Assembly (NCBI RefSeq): GCF_019578655.1
Contig: NC_063260.1
Coordinates: 4,218,501-4,282,500, forward strand
Length of the DNA: 64,000 nucleotides
From: Ricinus communis
Lineage: Eukaryota; Streptophyta; Magnoliopsida; Malpighiales; Euphorbiaceae
Reading direction: 5' to 3'
Position numbers and translations under genes: made by a program. Each line of letters begins with the position of its first letter. The stretch's first letter is position 1. A model generated the notes under the pieces. The model had not been told where the DNA came from. It was given only the letters and a program-made list of their open reading frames with translations, and made no database searches. Below are positions 1 to 10,045 of this stretch, piece by piece.

Positions 1-1018
1 GGAACCAATAGCTGCTTGCTAGCCGTTTCTTGATGGGATAATTACTATAAAATCCCTCATGTTTTAAAATTTGACATTTATATATTCATTTTTTTCTTTA
101 AAAAAAATTATAAAGACTAAATGACTATTTAAAACCTAAAACTTAATACCAAGTAGGGACGGGGTAATGTAATTTTCAAGTCGATTAGAAATAATATATC
201 TGTTTCTCTTTGCTAATAAATGCTTAACATTGCGGATTGATGGATGATTAGATTGTCATGTTTTGTAAGCATAAGGATCAAAATGATTATTTTTACAGAA
301 TCAAGGACTGAAGTGTATACATTGAAAAATCTCAGGTGGCTCATTTCCTTTCTCGGATGGGTAAAAACTGTGTAGTGGGACCCATTTAATTTAGAAACAA
401 ACAAAGAAAGAAGGGTAACGGTGGGGACAACAGCAGATGATCTCAACGGTCAAATTTATTTATTGTCCTTGTTTATATAATTATTAAGTGCTTATTATTA
501 TTATTTTTTGCCACGTCGTTATTGTTCGCTTTTTCAGTTAATAATGGGCAAAATCATTTGATTTTAACACATTGTTATTGTTAGCGGTCTTGATGATAAT
601 AATGATGGACGTGATCTATGAAACGGTTATTATTATTTGGTAGGTAATTTGCTTTTTAATCTGTTTAGAAATGAAATTAATAAACATCAAATACTCTTTA
701 TATTTTTTAAATTATAAATAATTAATTTTTATTTTAATTTATTTTAAAATATGTATATATTTTAATAATACTATTTATTTTACTTCTAATTAAATTTTTA
801 TTTATAAAAAAATGAGAAAAAGAGAACGTGATTCTTAAAAAAAATAATAATAAAATAATAAAAGATATTTTAGAGTCATTTTCTCACTTTTAAATATTTA
901 AAAAAGAGAATTTAACTGTTAAGTCATTTTAGGAAAGAATGATATATATTCTCTATAATAGAAAATGAATATGATTTAAGAGTTTATTCATAATATTCTT
1001 ATACAATCAAAATTTAGA
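1..1018. other. AT-rich intergenic sequence
   Basis: I see no gene here. The sequence is AT-rich with scattered A/T runs and no coding-like frame longer than about 77 codons. The only candidate frame (213-446, minus) has no recognisable motif or splice context. Confidence 0.6.
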
Positions 1019-1884
1019 CTTTGAGAACGTTTAGTTCAGAAATTTTTCCAGTTAATAGTTGAAACTTACTTAACAGCTATATCAAAGTATTTGGTAAAAA
1101 CTTAACATTCAGCAGCTGATAGTTTATTTACTTCTAATTAACTCTATTTTATAATCTATTTAGTTCGGTCGATCAATATAGTTAGTAGCTGATAAATTAA
1201 ATTATTTAGTAAAATCTTATCAGCGGTTATCTTAATTATTTAATTATTAAATATAAATTTAAAATAATTAATATTTATTATATGAATTATAAAAAATTAA
1301 TTATATGAGATCAATTTAAAGTAAGTTATTATTTATAAATTTTAATAAGGACAACATTGTCTAAATAAATAAAAAGATCAAACCTATAATACCGGTGAAT
1401 TTTAAAATTTTAATTTCATTACTTTTGGAGGCATTTTAGTAAATTAAAATTTCAAGGTGAATTGAGTATTATTCCATTAATATTATTCAATACTATAATA
1501 TATTGAAATTTTGGTGAATTTGAATATTGTTTTGTAATATTTAGCAAGACAAATTTTATTTTATTTTATTTGACTTTAATACGAATGTTTATTTTATTTA
1601 TTTAATTATTTATTATATTTTAAAATTTATTATTTTATTTTATTTTTAGTGAACTTAAACTTTGTTATCAATGGCATTCATGATTTTATTAAGCATTAGA
1701 CTAAAGTTGAATTATTAATATAACCCTAAGTATATAAATATATATAGATATATGTTTATTTTCTTTAGTCGGAGTGTTAATATAGCTAGTTTAGTAAGGG
1801 GGGACTTATGTGCAATTTTTTCATCTTTTCACAAAAACAAAATACAGCAAGGCCCCCTCCCCTACTTCCTTCTTCCTACGGGCC

Positions 1885-1906
1885 ACCCCCCCCCCCCCCC
1901 CCCCCA
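1885..1906 (+). repeat. Poly-C tract
   Basis: A run of about 20 C, with one A near the left edge, lies in the GC-rich part of solo LTR copy A. Copy B has a comparable homopolymer, a poly-G run near 14921-14933, at a different place in the LTR. Such runs are unstable and error-prone in assembly. Confidence 0.9.
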
Positions 1907-2799
1907 CGACACCACTCTTCCTCCTGCCCCCTACTCCCATTTTTGTTGCCTACCACATGCTTCCAGCCATGGCAAACTTTTTCCTCCCTTCCTGTCGTCG
2001 GCGTCGCCTCCTTCCTCTTCCTTTCTTGTTGTCGCCGTCGGGCTTGAGGGAGGAAAGCTCCCTTCCTTGCTACCGCTGTCGAAACAACTGCCTGCCGCCC
2101 TCTCCTTGCAAATCCGGCTACGAAATTGTGCTCCCCATCATTGAAAACCCAAGATCAGCTCCTCATTGTTGTTGAACAACCATTTTCCAGCTCTTCCAAG
2201 CCTCACCGGAGCCAAAACTTTCTGATCTCAATCTGATGGCTTCCGGTGAGTTTTAGGCGAAGACATCTACATTTTTGGACTCCTCACAGCTAAGACTTCG
2301 CGTAGGCGTCTCCAGATTTGAAATCAGACGCCGTTAGCGGTACCGGCTTTCGGATTCCGGTGTTTCCGAACGCGCAGAATTTCAGATTTTAGCTCAGTAT
2401 AATTTTTATTTGGACCTTAGAAATTATTTTAAAATTTTAGAAAATGTTTGATGCATTAATTGTTAACTAGTAATAATTGAATAAATTATTTAATTAATTA
2501 GTAACTAATCCTAGAAATGCTATAGATTAATTATAGTGGAAATTATTATTTTATTTTATAATTTGAGGCTGTGGTTAATTAAATTAAAATGCGAAAAAAA
2601 TATTTGCGTGTTTTACAGTGAAATAATATTCGTTTTCGGGCTGTTAATTATTGTATTGTGAACTGGTTGTGTTGTGGAGTTAGAAAAAATAATGCAGTTT
2701 TGGTGGCCGACTCCTGTTAAATAATTGTGAAATATTTGTAAGTGTTTCTAGCAGGTCCTTAAGGGGGATAAACGCTCATATTTTAGATGAAGTTTTGCT

Positions 2800-3090
2800 A
2801 GCCGAGAGCTGTTCATGGCATAACCCTCATGCTGTAAACTCAAAGCATGGACAGATCCTCAAGTTAAGACATAAGCGGCCTCTTGCCATGGGGGTCTTTC
2901 TACTCTTTTGGATCTTTAAATTAGCTGAGTTAGCTCTTTTGGATTACACCAGAAACAGATCGTAGCAACTATTAGAACATTGCCATTGGATCAAGAGAAG
3001 AGAAATGAGGAAGTTAGAAAGCCATAAGAGAGTATAGAAGAGAGAGGAGTTTTCTTAGAGAAACTTGCTTGAGATTTTATTACCAAGGAC
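2800..3090 (-). promoter_or_regulatory. Viral leader / 5' untranslated part of the pregenomic RNA
   Basis: This non-coding stretch lies downstream of the TATA box in the viral sense and ends at the host LTR junction. Caulimovirid leaders carry the primer-binding site and a large stem-loop. A weak TGGTGTAATCC string on the minus strand near 2945-2955 could be a decayed primer site, but the match is poor. The rest of the leader and the first start codon would lie in sequence missing between the two ends of this linearised copy. Confidence 0.45.
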
Positions 3091-3094
3091 CTCT

Positions 3095-3104
3095 CCTTAT
3101 ATAG
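3095..3104 (-). promoter_or_regulatory. TATA box of the viral pregenomic promoter
   Basis: On the minus strand this reads CTATATAAGG, followed by AGAGGTCC. It closely resembles the TATA region of known caulimovirus 35S-type promoters and stands at the right place, between the last coding frame and the leader. Transcription would run toward lower coordinates. Confidence 0.75.
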
Positions 3105-3134
3105 AATGGAGAGTCGGTACAAACCAACAAAAGA

Positions 3135-3276
3135 TAGTGGATATCCCACTAATTCTAATAATACATCAAAAGATAGTGGATATCCCACTAAGGATATCCC
3201 ACTAATTCTAATAATACAGTTAGTGGATATCCCACTAAGGCTAACAAACAAAAGTAAGTTAGTGGATATCCCACTA
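3135..3276. repeat. Five near-palindromic 17-bp repeats upstream of the viral TATA box
   Basis: The unit TAGTGGATATCCCACTA is a near-perfect palindrome. Full copies lie at 3135-3151, 3174-3190, 3221-3237 and 3260-3276, with a partial copy at 3192-3204. Flanking words (TTCTAATAATACA, AAGGCTAACAAACAAAAGTA) are duplicated too, so the block grew by local tandem duplication. It sits about 30-180 bp upstream of the viral TATA box in the viral sense, where enhancer elements are expected. A function as a dimeric factor site is inference. Confidence 0.85.
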
Positions 3277-3390
3277 AGGCTAACAAACAAAAGTACACCA
3301 TAACTATAGCGTCCTACTACTATTACCCATAATACACTCCACTTACTGAGTGGATAATTATTTATAATAAAGACACACACAATAATACGA

Positions 3391-3455
3391 AAGAGTGGCC
3401 GACAGTTGCATGTGAAACACAATTATACAGAAGAGTGGCCGACAGTTGCATGTGA
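3391..3455. repeat. 25-bp direct repeat at the end of the viral coding region
   Basis: Identical 25-bp sequences starting AAGAGTGGCC and ending TGCATGTGA lie at 3391-3415 and 3431-3455, spaced 40 bp start to start. The second abuts the stop codon of the last viral frame. On the minus strand a TGACGTCTT (around 3461-3469), which contains the TGACG core of as-1/ocs-type elements, lies just inside that coding end. The caulimovirus 35S promoter has an as-1 element upstream of its TATA box, so this may be a counterpart, though it is farther away. Confidence 0.7.
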
Positions 3456-5225
3456 TCAGAAGACGTCATCATATGAGTCATCATATGAGTCATCATCCAT
3501 TGGCTGGGAATCTTGCATGAGAGCTTCTTGCTGTGCCCTGGTTAAGGTAGGGTCATCCAGAGGAGTTGGAAGATCAGAGAAACATAAATATTCAATGGAT
3601 TGTCCAGTTGATTGATGTCCATTGAAAGTGCAGACTAATGGAGCAGAGACATTAGCTGTCCTTAATTCATTCCTGTATTGCAGGGCTCGCTTTAGTTCTT
3701 CTGTGATTGTTGAAGGAGCAAGATGTAAAGGGCTATCAAGTGTTCTCCAATAATGACAGATATTCTGCGTTGCATATGTGTCTCCTGATAGTTGGAGATA
3801 AGGCCTGTGCAATATGAAAATAGCATGGTATTCCGAAGCTCTGGAATTGTTGTCTGAGAATAACTGTTGCTCATGAATAAGTTTAAGGAGATCTCCTGTC
3901 CATTGATATGGAGTTTTGAACCAGGTAAGGAATCTCCATGGATAAGACCCCGAATTAGCTTCATTATTGAAGAAGTGTAGAAGATTCATAATAGGCACTT
4001 CTATAGCATGATGACAAACTGTAGATAGGCACCATAGAAACCATAACTCACTTTCATGCTTTGGATGTTCAGGGGATAAGTGGTAAATCAAACACCAAGG
4101 GTAATCTGGAAAGAAGAAGTTGGGTTGTATTGGGAGTGAGAAGGTTTGTTGAAAAGTTGCCAAATAATGGAACATCATGTTCCGGGCAAAGTCTGTGACT
4201 TGTTTGGTTGTAAGGTTGTTGGGAAGATCTGGTGGTGAAGGAGGTTGCAGATTGGATCTGGAGGATGAGGAAGCCATAAAGATTATGGGAAGATTTATTG
4301 TAGAGGTGAGAAGAACTATAGGCTGATTCTGAGGTTTGGAAAGTCTGGATAAGAAATCCGGGATTAGGTTTCTTATCCCTTTTATATGCTCAACCTTAAA
4401 GTCATACCTGCTGAACCATGATTTTAATCGCAGTAGTTGGGGCTCAGGCAAGGTCTTCTGGTTGGATTCAAGAATCTTTGGGAAGGAAGAGTTGTCCATT
4501 CGAACCAGGAAGTGCTGTCCAATCAGGAAGAATTCAAACTTTTTTATCCCGTACTTAACCGCCAAAATTTCCTTGTAGGTCGTGTGATAATGTTTTTCTG
4601 AAGAGGAAAACTGACCCGATGCATATCCACACAATTGTTCCTTGTCGTGGAGTTTTTCTAGGAGGATGGCCCCCCATGCATAGTCGGATGCATCTGTTTG
4701 GAGAATAAGTTCTCCTGTTGACGGGATTGTAAGAGGTGGTGGATTGTGGGCCAGCTCTTTTAATTTTTTGACAGCTGTTGTTTGTTCCGCTCCCCATGGA
4801 GGAGGGTTCTTCTTGAGCATCTTTGAGAGGTGGCACGTGTAACTAGACAGGTGTGGAATGGCCTCTCGAACATAATTCAGGATTCCAAGGAACTGTTGAA
4901 TTTGTTTTGATGATAAATTCTCTTCCGGAAAATTACCAAGTTCCTTTGTCAGGTGGGGACCATATGTGTACTGGCCATTCTGGAAATGCATTCCGAGAAA
5001 TTCAATTTCTCGTTGGCCAATAAAGCTCTTCTTTTCAGATAGCATAATGCCATATTTTTGGATGATGGCAAGGAACTGTTGTAACAGTTGGTGATGGTCC
5101 TCTGCTGTTTCTGAGAATAGAAGGATGTCGTCGATGTAGATCAAGGAAGAGTAAAGGATAGGCCCAAAAATCTCAATCATTGTCTTCTGGAATTGAGATG
5201 GGGCCGTCTTGAGCCCAAAAGGCAT
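3456..5225 (-). pseudogene. Caulimovirid polyprotein C-terminal part: RT palm, RNase H, unknown C-terminal domain
   Basis: This open frame of 589 codons begins inside the reverse transcriptase, so the first M is internal. The RT motif MPFGLK is at residues 1-6 and the catalytic YIDD at 30-33. RNase H follows with all four expected acidic residues in view: D178 (TDAS), E219 (KEIL), D244 (RMDN) and D290 (PDFLSR). After a short linker, residue 317 is an M heading a serine-rich stretch. The remaining ~270 residues are rich in W, F, Y and H, end in an acidic repeat (DDSYDDSYDD), and match no domain I know. They could be a separate downstream ORF fused in frame. The upstream RT half is in another frame (5177-6337), so no full RT is encoded here. 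Confidence 0.88.
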
Positions 5226-6337
5226 AACGATCGGTATTGGGCATTAGGGATACAAAATGCGCTTTGTATCTCTCCCGTAAATTTGGATACCGAGTTGCCA
5301 AAACCCGCTTTTAGGTCAAATTTGGAATAATCTTGGGCCTTTTGGATGTGGACCTTGAGATTTGAGATTCGAGGGAGAGGGAATTTGTTGTCTTGAAGGA
5401 AATGGTTTAAGGGTTTGTAGTCTATAACAAGCCTCTTCTTTCCTCGGATTCTTTCAGACCTTTTCTCCACATAAAAGGCTTGGCAAGCCCATTGTGAAGT
5501 AGTGGGCTCAATTAGACCTTCACTGTGTCGCATTCCGATCGGGCAAGGGCTAGGTCTCATGGGAGACATTCCCATGTGTGTGGCTTTAGTAGGGTTAATG
5601 TCTTCATTAAGTTTGAAGGGAGGCCGATATAGAATTGTGGATTTTTCCACAGAGGGAAGAGGATGTTGGAAATGTGAATGAGATTCCGAAGGAATTTTTC
5701 CCGTGTATGGAAGGAATGGAGGAATAGTATCCGTCACGGAAAATGATTTGAAGTTTCGGTGTATGACCAAAATCGCTCTCTTGAACTTTATACCAGTTGG
5801 AAGGATTTGGAGCTTTTGAGCTTGGTGATAAACATCAAATCCTATCAGGATATCCTTGTTTGGAAGATCTGAACCAATGATGTGCGTCCATACAACGCAA
5901 TCAGGAAAGAACTGAATTCCGATCTTCTGTCTTGTGATCAGAGTGGTTTTGAAGGTTTGACCGTTGGCTGCCCTAAAGAACTGATCATGGGGCCTCCAAT
6001 ATTCTGATGGGAGAACCATTGGGTTCATCATGCTTCTCTGAGCTCCAGTGTCAAAGAAAGCTATTACTGGTACAGGCTTGGAGTATTTTGAAGACAGTAT
6101 CTGTATGGGAATATATGGGACTGGAGGAGGTTTTGTAGTAAATTGAAAAGCCTCAGGAGGTGGAGAAGAAACAAAGAAAGAAGATAATAGGGTTGGAGAA
6201 AGAGGATATTGTATCACATCTTCCAGAATATTCTTCTGACTTTCTTCATGCAGACCAATCATCAAGATTGGTATTTCACTATCATCTGAATCTGAAGAAG
6301 ATTCTTGTGAAGACTCTGTGGAGTCTGAGAACTCCAT
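5177..6337 (-). pseudogene. Caulimovirid aspartic protease and N-terminal half of reverse transcriptase
   Basis: The frame has 386 codons. An acidic serine-rich start leads to a pepsin-type retroviral protease with the catalytic DTG at residues 96-98 (FFDTGAQ). The fingers and first palm part of RT follow, with RLVIDYKPLN and a FDLKAGF motif. Shortly after this motif the family's sequence is lost: the rest of this frame is out of register and the continuation appears in the 3456-5225 frame. At least one net frame change lies between about 5225 and 5310, and the intermediate match jumps between frames, so more than one indel is likely. This removes any functional polymerase. Confidence 0.85.
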
Positions 6338-6393
6338 TTCTAACCCAAATAAGCTTTCCGGGGTAAGATCCTCTTGCTCCGAAAGTAGAGATT

Positions 6394-6857
6394 CTATTTC
6401 CTCTTCAAAGAGTCTGCAAGAGATAAAGACATACGACTTGTTGAATCATCTTTACTTGACTTTTCCGGATTCCTAGGACAATTTTTGCATAGTGTCCTTC
6501 CTTTCGCAGGATGAAACATCCTGTCGGACTTGTACCCCCGGTTCCGCTTTTTTACGGAAGTATTTGAATTTCTTTGGGTTCTTTTCCCGAACTTCTTGTT
6601 CTTTGCGTGTATTTCCGGAAATGATGTCCGGATTTCTTCTTGTGATTTGTTGGCGGCTTTGCACTTAATCTTGAGGTGGTTTTTGTTGCAAGCCTTTTGG
6701 ACTATCAAGTCCCTTTCGAGACAACCTTTTGAATAGCTCTGTTGATCACACAGTCTCTTAATGGAAGAGAGTGTGAATTGCCGATTTCTCCAAGAGTAAT
6801 AGAGGTGGTGGTCTCTTTGTACGTAATCATATTGTTAACCTCAGGTTGTATTTCATC
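6394..6857 (-). pseudogene. Caulimovirid capsid C-terminus with broken zinc knuckle
   Basis: The frame at 6394-6708 is Lys/Arg-rich, as is the RNA-binding end of caulimovirid capsids, and holds a partial CCHC-like segment (CKNCPRN). The first Cys pair and the His of the knuckle appear only when the frame is changed near 6500-6530, so the knuckle is split by an indel. The stretch 6709-6857 joins this piece to the capsid core but has no long frame of its own. Confidence 0.65.
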
Positions 6858-7457
6858 CTAGGTAGAGGTGATGAAGGTATACTTTAGAGTATCATCACCA
6901 TCGTGTCCTCCAATGACATAGTAGAGTTTGGACATAGCTGAATAGTGCTTTTCCAGATCCTTCATCTTGAATGAACAGCATTTTCGATCAAAGAACTCTT
7001 GTTTCTGCTGTCTTATGACAAGGTCATAACTTCCAAGGAACTGGTTATGGAGGATCGTTACTGCTGCTGATGGAGTCGGCAGAGTGACAAATTGAAGCCT
7101 AGTGTATTCAGGCTGAGACTGAAACCAATCTCTTAAGCTTCCGGTAAACCTTGTGACAAATTCGGCAAGGACTTTTTTGAGTGTGGCCCCTTCAAGGGTC
7201 ATCTGAAGATCAATCCATGCCAAGAATTCGGAAAGCTTATCCTTCCATTTTGATGGTGGCAAGTCATCAAAAGTGAACCAAGGTCCTGTGCTAGCTGGTT
7301 TTGACCTTGGGTTTGGAGCTCCAGTGGGAGCAAAGAATGACTGAGCATCTTCATCTTCAGGTTCCACTACTTCTGGACTGGGATCAGTAGCAGAAGTGTT
7401 CATGAGAATCTCAGTGATATCCGCCATCTCCGGGTTGTCAAGAGGATTCCGAATCAT
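6858..7457 (-). pseudogene. Caulimovirid capsid protein core
   Basis: This frame of 199 codons carries the caulimovirid capsid signature: WFTFDDLPPSKW, then a TRFTGSLRDWF block, then KCCSFKMKDLEKHY. An acidic N-terminal segment (EPEDEDAQ) is typical of these capsids. The frame overlaps the upstream movement/coiled-coil frame by 20 bases (7438-7457). In related viruses the two parts are one polyprotein, so the overlap is probably a frame-shifting lesion rather than real gene structure. The frame stops early and the capsid continues at 6394-6857. Confidence 0.82.
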
Positions 7458-9627
7458 ACTGGACGATGAGAGATTGGTCTGGAAGTTTGTCTTTAGAGGC
7501 TAGAGGAGGAGAGGATTTCTTTTGCTGGGTTTCCGAGCCTTTTGGGTAAAGGTGAGAAAATGTGCCAAAGGGCTGATAAAGGGTTTCTTGTGGTTGTTCT
7601 GGTTGTGAAAGAAAAGGGAAAGAAGAAAAGTATGAAGGAGTAATAGCTGATGAGGTTGAAGCTGCCGATATGAATGTTGGAATTGCAGCAGACTGGTCCT
7701 TCCGGAGATCATTTTCAATTTGATCTATTTGCTTCTTCAGCCGGGAAATCTCCTTTTGTTTTTGCATAAAAGAAGGGGTAATCGGCTGGGGTATCCGGAG
7801 TTCTTTGTCCAGAGCTTGATACTTTGCTGTCAGGGATGAGTACAGTTGTAGGACTTCTTGTGAAAAAGTATCCAGCTTGTGATCTATGTTTTGAACCAAG
7901 TGCAGTGCTTGATCCAGTTTGCCATCTATCTTCTTCAAATAAGTGTTTTGGACAATAGAATTAGATGTCTGCCAGTTGAGAACTTCTTCAGGGGGTGTCA
8001 GCGGTTCTAAATTTCCAGAGGGTGAAATCCGTGTAGGAAGGATTTCAGATCTTTTGTTCTCTGTTTTTCCCAAGGGAGGGAAATCCTCTGGTTGTAACAT
8101 GAAACATTCTAGAACCAAGGGTTGGTCCGCTGACAGAGATGAAGTAGGTCCAAAAGTTCGTGGCATTGTTATACCTGGCCCAACGTTTTGTACCTCCTGT
8201 ACTAAACTGGACGGGTACCGGGTTTCCAGCCTATAAACCTTTGGATCTAACTGAATCTCCGTTCTGCAAGCTGCAGAAGGGGGTTTGCCATATTCAATGT
8301 TGAGTCGTGCCATAATTTCCTTGAACTCATCATAAGAAACATCAATGACTGTTTTTCCTTCTTTGGCAAGAAACTCAATTGCCTCATCGAACATTGGCAG
8401 TGGTTTTTTATTCTTTCTCTGGGAACTATCTGGATCCCGATCATCTGGCTTAGGATGAATCTCTGAACAAGAAGTATCCAGAGACATCTTCTTTGGATTC
8501 TTCTGTGGATGCTGAAAGCAGGGTTCAGCATAATCCATATCATCATGACATAGGCATTCTGGCTTGCACATTTCTGGGGCTACATCCCAGACAAAGTGTC
8601 CTCTGACTTGTGCAGCATAGATCTGGTTGCCAGATGCTTGAAAGGAGTGAATAGGGATCTTCTCCCTAGGTCGTGATACAGGTTGTATCATTGATGCTTG
8701 AAAAATTGACGGTGCTGAGGAAGATTCCTCAGTTCTTGTAAAGATCGTCCTAACAGTCCCATCCTTTTGTTGAATAAAGAGGGGGTCTGTGGCTTGTACT
8801 GGTTTTGATTGAGATGCCTGGAGCTTCTCATAATTTGTTACCCACTCAATAGGAATTAGTTTCTGTAGATCTTCCTTTTCAAGCTGTCGAGGAGCTTGAA
8901 CTATTGTAGGGGTTTGACCAGAATCAGCCATGATGTACAAAGCATCTGATGAGGCTTGAAAGCCTGGGATCTGCAAGTTAAGTGCATGATCCTGCAATCG
9001 ATAAACGATCTGATGGTGAAGAGTCGCTGAGAGAGCATTTTCAACTTGACTAGCTCCCGTAATTTGGACTTGTACTTTTAAGGCAGTGGATAGATAAGGA
9101 TCACTTAAAGAGAGGTTAAAGTTTGGGAACAAAGTCAAAACAACACTACCAGTGTTGAGTGTTGTGACTATTGTCCCAATCACTGCATGCTCGTATTTGA
9201 GGTAACGAGTGTCCAAAAGCGACATCCGTGCTGTAACAGGCAATCCCATCCTTCCATGATAGGAAAGGACAAGTCTCACAGCTCCGAGATGGAGATGAGA
9301 ATAGCCTTGTTTCCGCCATTGTTCTATGAAAGAGGTGGGTATTTCTAAAGTAACATACTGCTCTTGAGAAGTAGCAGTAAGTGAACACTGAGAAAGTGAG
9401 GAGGATTGAACATATTCTTTTATGGTGAGGGGTTTTTTGTGGATGATTTGGTTAAAGGTTTTTCTGACAAAATTTTGTTTCTTGAATATGTTGTAAGGGT
9501 TGATGATAGGTACTAGAGTATCTTCTATCTGTGCGTTATCAGGAATATGGGAGATCTCAACAAGATGATCTATCTTGTTAGATATAGTTTTCTTACAAGA
9601 GGGAGATAATTGAAGAGTCAGAAACAG
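7438..9627 (-). pseudogene. Caulimovirid movement protein and coiled-coil region, 5' truncated
   Basis: The frame is open from 9627 to 7438 with no internal stop, although it has no ATG before the movement domain; the first alternative start codon (GTG) is at 9279. The cell-to-cell movement domain (30K superfamily) is recognisable by GLPVTARMSLLDTRY, then VVLTLFPNFNLSLSDP, then KVQVQITGASQVENA. Middle residues are polar and poorly conserved. Near the C-terminus, leucine heptads (about KIDGKLDQALHLVQNIDHKL and EISRLKKQIDQIENDL) predict a coiled coil as in petuvirus-like polyproteins. The frame is open exactly to the junction with host LTR sequence, where the next codon is TGA (9628-9630), so its true start lay in sequence lost at integration. 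Confidence 0.85.
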
Positions 9628-9944
9628 TCAGAATTTTTTTAGGCAGTCTAATCTAAAAATCTAGGCCTAAGAAAAATTATGAGTCTTTTATTAATTTAAT
9701 CATTTTCGTGAATAGATAATCTGTCAATCCAGCCAGCTCCACCCGAAGTATAGGAGCAGACAACGAAACTTGGCAGAACTGTGAGTTAGAATCATATATT
9801 CTACCGCCTGTATCATATCTGCATTTAAATAAAATTCTTAAACGAATATTTATTATGATTATTTTAGTAGTATAAATATTATTAAAATTTATTTTTATTT
9901 ATTTTCATTATTATCAATATTATTAATATTGATATTTTTATTGT

Positions 9945-10045
9945 TATTATTATTATTATTCTTATTATTATTATTATTATTTGTGCCATTACATTTATTA
10001 TTATCTTTATTATTATTATCATTATTATTATTATTATTATTATGA
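9945..10045 (+). repeat. TTA/ATT-rich microsatellite
   Basis: Imperfect (TTA)n/(ATT)n runs with interruptions lie within the right half of solo LTR copy A. Copies B and C lack a run of this length at the matching place, so it expanded after insertion. Confidence 0.8.

Larger units (their letters stand above)
2800..9627 (-). mobile_element. Endogenous caulimovirid (pararetrovirus) copy, nearly full length
   Basis: In viral sense (minus strand) the order is movement protein, coiled coil, capsid, zinc knuckle, aspartic protease, reverse transcriptase, RNase H, an extra C-terminal domain, then a promoter with a TATA box and about 290 bp of leader. That is the Caulimoviridae layout, linearised within the leader. 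There is no integrase and no LTR of its own, as expected. The movement-protein and coiled-coil wording looks closest to petuviruses and florendoviruses, but the genus is uncertain. The coding frames are broken in at least three places: at the capsid/movement border, around the zinc knuckle, and inside the RT palm. I could not find an intact tRNA-Met primer site (TGGTATCAGAGC) in either orientation. The borders were set by comparing flanking sequence with the two uninterrupted LTR copies. Confidence 0.9.

Noticed and set aside
1752..2175. Three overlapping Pro/Leu/Ser-rich frames
   Set aside because: They come from the poly-C and CT-rich part of solo LTR copy A, and the other LTR copies do not keep any of these frames.
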